This document shows, one piece after another, positions 19,489 to 25,135 of a stretch of DNA of 25,135 bases. Position numbers and translations under genes: made by a program. Positions within the stretch are counted from its first letter, which is position 1. Each line of letters opens with the position of its first letter. The DNA lies in the NCBI GenBank assembly GCA_049999725.1, contig JBNGIS010034131.1, positions 51,805 to 76,939 of the forward strand. Reading direction: 5' to 3'. Origin of the DNA: Haplomitrium mnioides. Lineage: Eukaryota > Marchantiophyta > Haplomitriopsida > Calobryales. Under the pieces are notes generated by a model. That model made no database searches and had not been told where the DNA came from. It saw only the letters and a list, made by a program, of their open reading frames with translations.

Positions 19489-19642
19489 AAGAGAAGGGTC
19501 TTGAAGGTGAGATTGATATGGTGTATGTGAATACACATGAGTAGGTAGCTGATATTTTTACAGAGTCAATAGGTTTACAGAAGCAAGACAAGTTTTGAAC
19601 TATGATAGGAGTGCTTGACATTGGCTCTAGCTTGAGGGGGAG
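19489..19642 (+). pseudogene. End of copia pol and polypurine tract
   Basis: After the LINE, the frame continues EGEIDMVYVNTHE, stop, VADIFTESIGLQKQ, the C-terminal block of copia RNase H (VADILTK...). The following ggctctagcttgagggggag, ending at 19642, contains the polypurine tract, directly before the TG of the LTR. Confidence 0.85.
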
Positions 19643-19907
19643 TGTTGAAATTCCAAGCTCATTACGTAGCCCGCAAGAATGACGGATAGACTATAATTAT
19701 GTGTCAATACATATTGAACCTTTTTAGGGTTAAGTTGATGTAGGGTACATTTAGGTTAATACAGGGCATATAGCGAGAGAGAAGAACGAGGATCGTAGAG
19801 TGAACAAGCACCACCAGCCTCTTCTCTTTTATAAATCCATTTAGTTGAATATAGATCTCTCTCTCATATTGCCTCCAAAGAACTATCTCCTTGATTTATT
19901 TACATCA
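19643..19907 (+). repeat. 3' LTR of the copia element
   Basis: It starts TGTTGAAATTCC right after the polypurine tract and ends about ...TTTACATCA at 19907, where gypsy reverse transcriptase sequence in the opposite direction begins at once. About 265 bp. No 5' LTR is present in the window, in line with loss of the left half of copia at 11490. The right border is set by the neighbour, so it may be off by a base or two. Confidence 0.8.
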
Positions 19908-20352
19908 ATTGATCCAACAAATCATCAATACATGGTATAGGATAAACATTCTTTACTATTTGATTATTCAAACCGCGATAATCTATACAAAGACAAAATC
20001 CACCATCAATCTTTAGTACAGAGAATACTGGTGCTCTCCAAAGAAAAGTACTATGTTGAATGAAATCCTTCTCAAGAAGATCCATCCAGGTCTTGCAAAG
20101 CTCTTCCAACTTTTGTGGCAATAATTGATATATAGGCCGATTATAAGGAGTACTTTTTGGTATCAACTCAATCAAAAATGGCATTCCACTATCATCTGGT
20201 AACCTTTTTGGAAAATTATTTGGAAATACATATGAAAATTCCTTCAAAATATCATCAATCATTGAGACTGGTATAAATTTCCCTCCCTCTTTATTCAAGT
20301 TCATGATAGACTTGATCCATACAACAAAGACATGCAACTCTTTCTCCCTCAA
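19908..20352 (-). pseudogene. pol: Gypsy reverse transcriptase, N-terminal part
   Basis: The open minus-strand frame reads [99 protein letters not shown], matching the fingers and palm start of gypsy enzymes (FP..LP, PY.L.P.EL.EL, L...[24 protein letters not shown]). The catalytic DD block would have followed but is missing because the copia element begins here. The upstream ATG is not a true start, as the domain lies inside a polyprotein. Confidence 0.92.
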
Positions 20353-20780
20353 AGCATTATGCTAAACTGATTTGGACCTCTTCACCAATGGTGTCAGATG
20401 CTTGTAAAGTAACTTGAATTTGATATTTTGCCCAATCAACTTTAGCAGATCGATCTTCAAGCCAAGACAAGCCCAAAATAATGTCATGCTATACAAATGC
20501 AATAACAAAATCTATAGATTCCTCATACTCTATGCCAATCCTTAGAAAAAATGGCTTGTGTGAGTAGAACACTTCATGTTTTTGGCCATCGGCTATAGTT
20601 AGAAAACTTCCCTTGATAGGCAAAGTTTTGGCTTTGATTTTGACACAAAACATAATGATATAAAATTTTCAAAACTCTACAATCTACCAACATTCTACAA
20701 TAGTGCTCATCAACTATACCATCTAGAAAAAACAAGGTGCTTCAAATTCTTGCTAAGCTTTTAGTTCCATTTGAACTAAT
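20353..20780 (-). pseudogene. pol: Gypsy protease domain, decayed
   Basis: Minus-strand frames give FLDGIVDEHYCRMLVDCRVL, where the active site expected as LVDCGA or LVDSGA reads LVDCRV, then LPIKGSFLTIADGQKHEV, then HDIILGLSWLEDRSAKVDW, the standard closing block. A stop precedes HDIILG and another precedes the reverse transcriptase frame. The active-site Gly appears lost. Confidence 0.75.
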
Positions 20781-20892
20781 CAAGCTCTCAATAAATCGCT
20801 CAATTGTTTTTACTAAAGTTTGTCATTTCTCTAATTTTCTTCTTCTTTAACAATTTCCGCTTGAATAAGAGCACATTGTTGACCTTAGAGAC

Positions 20893-20937
20893 GTGGGAAA
20901 TTTGCAATCATATGACCAAGTTGTCGACAATGAAAAC
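20893..20937 (-). pseudogene. Gag zinc knuckle, last Cys lost
   Basis: CFHCRQLGHMIANF on the minus strand is a CX2CX4HX4C knuckle whose final Cys is Phe. The frame ends at a stop shortly after. Confidence 0.85.
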
Positions 20938-21674
20938 ATACTCCACTTTGGCGTAGGTGCTCATGTTCTACATTAGTGAGTGCCACTCTTTGCATTGCAT
21001 TAATCTCCATAGGTATAGCCTCATTTGATAGCACACAAACATTTGCAAAGCTTGTTGTAGGCATGGCCTAACTTTGGTAGTCGCTAGCAGTAAGTGGTAC
21101 AGTTAGTTATGCGCATTGATTCTTCTATTTGAGATGGCTCTCTCATTGCCACTTTCATTTTGTTGCGAGGCTTCAATTCTTGAACAAAGAAATTTAAAGC
21201 TTCTCCTTTGTTCATATTAAGAATTTGCATAATGATATTATAAAATTATATGACAAAGCTCCTTACCATACCAAGTTGCTTCAATTCTACCAATCAATCT
21301 CTTGCCACCTTTGGAGCATTTAGAACCCTAAATCTTAAATTCGCCACTTATTTGAACTGATTACTAGAAGTAATTGGAGCAACAAATCGATGTTGAGCTT
21401 GCTCAATTTGATATTTCCACCAAGTTCTTGCCACTCCTTCCAATTGACTTGCAACAAATAAAAAATTTCAACCATCCTTTCTTATATTTGTAGCCTCAAA
21501 ATATTGCTTGCAATCGAACAAGAAATTCTCAAATGTACCAAGATTCTTCTTCCTATCATATGCTTTTGGTTTAGGAAATAGCACTTGACTTTTTTCTTCT
21601 TGAAAATGTGCCCTCTTCTTCATTTGCATTTTAACTTCTAGAATGCAAGAAAGATATTCAATTTGTTGTTGCAT
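20938..21674 (-). pseudogene. gag: Gypsy gag capsid region
   Basis: From 21674 downwards: KSQVLFPKPKAYDRKKNLGT, FENFLFDCKQYFEATNI, then QLEGVARTWWKYQIEQAQ, LRFRVLNAPKVARDWLVELK, LNMNKGEALNFFVQELKP, a clear Retrotrans_gag pattern (F.G...N...FL....YF......D, A..WW, L..F..GLKP). Stops and frameshifts are scattered. It forms the capsid in an active element. Confidence 0.85.
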
Positions 21675-21737
21675 TGCTTGAGCTCTTGCTTCTTGATTCT
21701 CTATTCCACCAAAAAAGAATCATGACATTGATACTAA

Positions 21738-22129
21738 TGTAAAAGAACTCAAATACCAACTTCCAAATAAGTAACAACTTCAATTTAGCTCTAATAGAGT
21801 TACACAACTCAAGGCCAATAAGTAAAAAAACCAAGAGTGCTAGCCAAAGCCAAGCAACCAAAGAGCCAAACCATATTGAGAGAAATTCTAGAATGAGGAG
21901 TGGGGCTATGAAGCCTTTCTATTTTATACAAGAGAAGGAGGTGTCGTCCCTCTTTCTTCACTTACAAGGCACTTCCAATTCCAACCCTAAATTGATCACT
22001 TAGAAGTTGTTTATAACTTCATTCTTAAAACTCTAAAAGTAACTTTAAAGGCAAAAAATCTTATCTCAACCCTAAAAGACCCTCTACCACTTCTTTCACT
22101 CCTCTCTATTTTCTTAAAAATATCACAAC
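21738..22129 (-). repeat. 5' LTR of the second gypsy element
   Basis: On the minus strand it starts TGTGATATTT and ends TTTTACA (392 bp), with a TATA word tataaaat at plus 21921-21928. The next bases, ttagtatcaatgtc at about 21724-21737, are a degraded tRNA-Met primer site. There is no second LTR in the window, so limits rest on the TG...CA ends and the primer site. Confidence 0.65.
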
Positions 22130-22408
22130 CTCATAGTTATACTACTACACATAGAGTTTTCAATCAAAGAGTGTTTGGACCCTTGAGTCAATGCTAGTAT
22201 GGACTCACAAGTCCATGAGTACATGGACTCATTACAATTCCATCAATTGTATTTGATCCAGTCTTGGCTTTTTCAATTTTAGGTTTTTGATTCTAGCACT
22301 TTTGTTGTGTTTCAATTTTTGCAATTTCTTTATGAATTTTGTCAATGCCTACCTAAATGCAAAGCATGTGGAGAGGGACCTCATTAAATTTTTTTTAGTT
22401 AGAAGCTA
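22130..22408 (+). other. Non-coding stretch with clustered GACTCA/TGAGTC words
   Basis: Between 22190 and 22232, ttgagtcaatg, atggactcac, aagtccatgag and atggactcatt are packed in alternating orientation. TGAGTCA is a GCN4/Opaque2-type bZIP site, but this may simply be a decayed short palindromic repeat. Near 22340-22382 a plus frame reads CQCLPKCKACGEGPH, which may be the start of the coding relic that follows. Confidence 0.4.
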
Positions 22409-23356
22409 TTGAAGGTTAAACTTGGATTGACCTTAGCTCAATGCATTCCTCATCTCAATGTGGCAATATTTCCCATTAGAGCGACTACTGTACTGTCAAC
22501 TCTAAAGAAAAAAAAAACATTCAAGCCAACAAAAAGCTCAACACAGAAAAAGTTGGTTGTGCAAAAGAAAAAATTCAAGCAAGCCCAATCAACTTATTTA
22601 GAGCCGGTTCCATCACTGTCTCTTCCAAGCTCTTCTTTGCAATCTTCCTCTTCTTCTTCTTCAAGCAGCTCTAAAGAAGAGGTTGAGCATGAGCTTCTCC
22701 CACAACCACCGACTTCTAGATTAAAACGACTAGCACCCAAAGGGCTTCAAACATTTCACAAGAGGGAACGAGTTGATCTTTAGATAATTTATGAAGAAGA
22801 AAATAAATTTTGCAAATACGCTATCAAAGACCACATGTTCGTGAAGAAACAATAAAAAATTGGTTGGAGAACCTTAATCTGCCAAAGCATGGAATTGACA
22901 ACTGGGGGATTTCTTAGATAAGATGATTGAAGAAAGATTTTGTGGAGTTGTTTGCTCAATACATACCTACCAACAAGTATGCTCACTCTTTCTTCATTAT
23001 GGTTGTGGACTCAAAACATGGGTTAAAAGATAAGTCAGAGTTTGACATGAGAAACTTCAATAAATATTTCTTCAAGATTGTACAAGCCAACACAACGCTA
23101 TTGCAAGGCAACTTTTGATAACAAAGTATGAAGCAAAAAATCCAATGTTGTTGCTTTGTGAGGATGATGTCTACAAAAGCCAACATTTTTGCTATAAATG
23201 ACAATTACAACCAGCAGTATTGGTTGGAGATGACCTCCATCGAGAAGATCGAATATTAGCATCAAAGGTATATGAAGAGCATGATGATTTCATCCCAAAA
23301 GTTAAAGTGAGAGCTAGTCTTAGAGACTTTGGAAATAAAACCAAAGTCCACTCTTG
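22409..23356 (+). pseudogene. Unrecognised coding relic next to the right arm
   Basis: The first open part (22409-22783, 124 codons) has VKLGLTLAQCIPHLNVAIFP, a Lys-rich tract and a Ser run of ten, then PTSRLKRLAPKGL. It may begin upstream with CQCLPKCKACGEGPH. After frameshifts come EETIKNWLENLNLPKHGIDN, KKDFVELFAQYIPTNKYAHS, VVDSKHGLKDKSEFDMRNF, then in another frame KYEAKNPMLLLCEDDVYKSQ, PAVLVGDDLHREDRILASKV and VKVRASLRDFGNKTKVHS with a stop at 23356, 17 bp before the arm. Codon-like character is clear but I do not recognise the family. It could be the 3' end of another copy of the DUF7869-like element, a second gene of it, or a captured host gene. Confidence 0.5.
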
Positions 23357-23373
23357 AAAAGACCATCACTTTT

Positions 23374-24118
23374 AACAGCCGCTACTTTGAACCAGGAACA
23401 GGCTACTCAGAACAGGAACTTTTTTATTTTTACAAAATTTGTGATTTTTCATATTAAAAACATAAAAAACGAGGTTAATTTTTAAAAACAAAAGGTACAT
23501 AAGTTTTTGGGGTATGTTTTTGGTCGTTTCAACAAGCATAATAGAGAAAAAGTTAATTTTGTTATGCAAAATCAATCAATATTACTAGTTTTTACGAAAA
23601 CATTNNNNNNNNNNNNNNNNNNNNNNNNNNNNNNNNNNNNNNNNNNNNNNNNNNNNNNNNNNNNNNNNNNNNNNNNNNNNNNNNNNNNNNNNNNNNNNNN
23701 NNNNTTGAAATATGTTTGATTGCACAAACTTGAGGCGCGCGTAGATATGGTGCTCTTTCAAACTTTTTTTGTTGGAAAAATATTACAAAACACAAAGAAA
23801 AAGTCTAAGGGGACTAGAAGTCAAGGGAATGAGTTTGCAATGGTAAACATAAAAACAAACAAAAAGAAACATTGCATCGATTTAGGAGCTTTAATTAAAA
23901 CGTCAGGAAGAAAGGAAGCTTTCAAATTAAGTTGAAAATCCATGCAAGCAAAAGTGAATGTAGGCTTTCAAAAAGGTTCCATCAATTAAAAATATTTCAT
24001 AGTTCAACGAAGCATTTACAGAAACGTATCATAGTTTTGAATAAAAAAGGTAGTACCTTAGGAGATTGCATTAAGATTGTAAACAAGAAACATGTTCAAG
24101 TTTTAGACTTGATTCAAC
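23374..24118 (+). repeat. Right arm of the long inverted repeat
   Basis: Reverse-complement match to 1-758. The inner end holds two copies of a 19-20 bp motif, gctactttgaaccaggaac and ggctactcagaacaggaac (about 23380-23421). Homology to the left arm can be followed to 24118, where the left arm meets the window edge, so it probably continues. 23739-23935 has an open frame that shifts near 23935 in both copies. The arm may have an old coding or leader role, but I do not call a gene. Confidence 0.85.
23605..23704. other. Assembly gap (100 N) inside the right arm
   Basis: Placeholder of 100 N. Its flanks match left-arm positions 532 and 412, so the left arm predicts about 119 bp of missing sequence. 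Confidence 0.98.
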
Positions 24119-24801
24119 CAAACAAAGGTATCAAGATCTACGAAAGAGTTTAGGACCTGTGTACAAACAAAGTTGTAAGCGGTTGTCTTTGTATGAAGAA
24201 GCTTAAGGGTTATGCAAGAGAAGTAGAACTTTTGAAAAGCGTGGACTTCCGACCCAATGTCTATATGCGTATAGGAATCCAAGCTCAACATGTGAACACT
24301 CCACTCCAAAGTCTAGGCGCGCTAAGGAATCTAAGCTCAACAAGTGAACACTCCACCCCAAAATCCATGCGCGCATAGGAATCCAAACTCACCAACTGAA
24401 CACTCCACCTGAAGCTCTAGGCACGCCTAGGAATCCAAACTCACCATCTGAACACTCCACCCCAAAGTCTATGCGCACATGGGAATCCGAACTCACAAGC
24501 ACAACATTCTCAAAGAAAGACTGAGAAGAAGCTAGGTTTTAGGTTTGGTAGAAGAGTTTTTGTACATTGTACATTTCGTTTGCAAATCAAAGTCTATGCT
24601 CGTATAGGGTTCACACTTCTACAACCGAGGATACAGATTGTAGACGTTTCATTTTTGCAACAAACTCTACGTATACAAAAGAATTCGACTTTTAATTCGG
24701 AATCTAAAAGTAAAAAACGGGTACAAAGCTCTTACTCTGAGTCAAACAACGCTAAAGATTTAAATTTTTACAACAAAGTCTTCAAAAGAAAAACAATTTA
24801 G
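24119..24801 (+). pseudogene. N-terminal relic of a second DUF7869-like copy
   Basis: Plus-strand frames give VDFRPNVYMRIG and KVYARIG, echoing NVRIG and NACIG of the 10177-10755 protein. From 24580 an open frame of 73 codons has RIQIVDVSFLQQTLRIQK, ESKSKKRVQSSYSESNN and AKDLNFYNKVF. The order hydrophobic VDV/VDL, Ser-rich acidic or Asn-rich tract, DL(D/N)F, NVF/KVF is shared with that protein. It lies about 820 bp from the arm's inner end, against about 735 bp for the copy at 10755. Sequence identity is low, so homology is likely but not certain. Confidence 0.45.
24259..24502 (+). repeat. 52-bp tandem repeat with palindromic TATGCGCATAGG core
   Basis: Units start at about 24259, 24311, 24362, 24414 and 24467 (last partial). 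Each has a core such as tatgcgcgcataggaatcc, followed by aaCtcacca and gaacactccaccccaaa. The core is near-palindromic and shared with the 33-bp repeat at 10560-10710 and with single copies near 2311, 2350, 2446, 8998 and 24593. Confidence 0.9.
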
Positions 24802-25135
24802 TCAACTTGGGCAGATGCTTTAGTGAGATAATAACTTTAAAAGTAAAAAAGCAAAATACTTCTATTTTGGAGATGAAAATATTTGTACGAAACAAATAGA
24901 AATATTAACTATGAATTAAAGTTCATTTACAAAGAACAACATTCAACTTGGAATGACATACGGTCAAAAAGTCAAGTTTGCCAAATATCCAACAAGTTAC
25001 TAAAAACGATTTTCAAATACTTTTGGAAATGATCCTCTTAAATTATACAAGATTTGCAAATACAAAACATAGAACAAAATTCTTGAAGGACTTTAGTCGC
25101 TGGTCTCGATTTCTTCGGATTTAGCTTCAGAAGAT
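24802..25135. other. Right end of window, nothing recognisable
   Basis: AT-rich, with no sustained coding frame and no repeat I can identify. By position it should be interior to the second DUF7869-like copy. Confidence 0.4.

Larger units (their letters stand above)
19908..22129 (-). mobile_element. Second Ty3/gypsy element, 5' half, minus strand
   Basis: On the minus strand, in order: LTR (22129-21738), primer site, gag with zinc knuckle, protease, and the start of reverse transcriptase, which is cut at DLLDQL by the copia LTR. The remainder is not found in the window. It is a different family from the chromovirus at 2462-8818: shorter LTR and different gag and protease sequences. Copia therefore inserted into this element. 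Confidence 0.9.

Noticed and set aside
1-24118. Single 24-kb transposon bounded by the inverted arms
   Set aside because: Not adopted as an annotation: the outer ends are not visible, a third terminus copy lies inside in direct orientation, and N-terminal-like sequence continues outside the right arm.
23739-24153. Protein-coding gene within the right arm
   Set aside because: Two adjacent open stretches exist, but the same frameshift and stop near 23935 occur in the left arm, and no domain is recognisable.

Overview
The window looks like transposon-dense plant nuclear DNA. It is AT-rich and holds nested, decayed Ty3/gypsy, Ty1/copia and LINE elements, one primed from initiator-tRNA-Met in the usual plant manner. 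I see no intact host gene, no rRNA or tRNA gene and no CRISPR. Nearly every coding trace carries stops and frameshifts, many of them C-to-T or G-to-A type, as expected of old methylated transposons. The two 100-N runs (11177-11276 and 23605-23704) look like scaffold gaps of unknown size. The species cannot be told from the sequence. A DUF7869-like gene is a weak pointer to a lineage where that family is common.

Left to right. 1-758 is one arm of a long inverted repeat whose partner is 23374-24118. From about 1380 to 10755, on the minus strand, runs a broken gene that I assign from remembered motifs to the DUF7869 family of transposase-like proteins. Its N-terminal half is at 9200-10755 and its core domain at 1380-1990. 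A complete but dead Ty3/gypsy chromovirus (2462-8818, two 575-bp LTRs) sits between the halves. A 42-bp relic of the arm's inner end recurs at 11448-11489, just upstream of the N-terminal half. The sequence outside the right arm (24119-24801) again carries N-terminal-like features of the same gene. The arms are therefore probably 5' ends of further copies of this element rather than simple transposon termini.

11495-19907 is the 3' part of a Ty1/copia element, split twice: by a 3.86-kb GC-richer insertion (11860-15716) full of 39-bp and larger tandem repeats, and by a 5'-truncated LINE (17562-19488) with a clear 15-bp target duplication. The copia element itself lies inside a minus-strand Ty3/gypsy element (19908-22129), cutting its reverse transcriptase. 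22300-23356 holds an unrecognised plus-strand coding relic that stops 17 bp before the right arm. The final 330 bp show nothing I can name.

No genes here work together as an operon or pathway; the window records successive insertions. The most interesting item is the DUF7869-like element with its repeated termini, palindromic TATGCGCATAGG motifs and a SUMO-interaction-like motif in its N-terminal protein.
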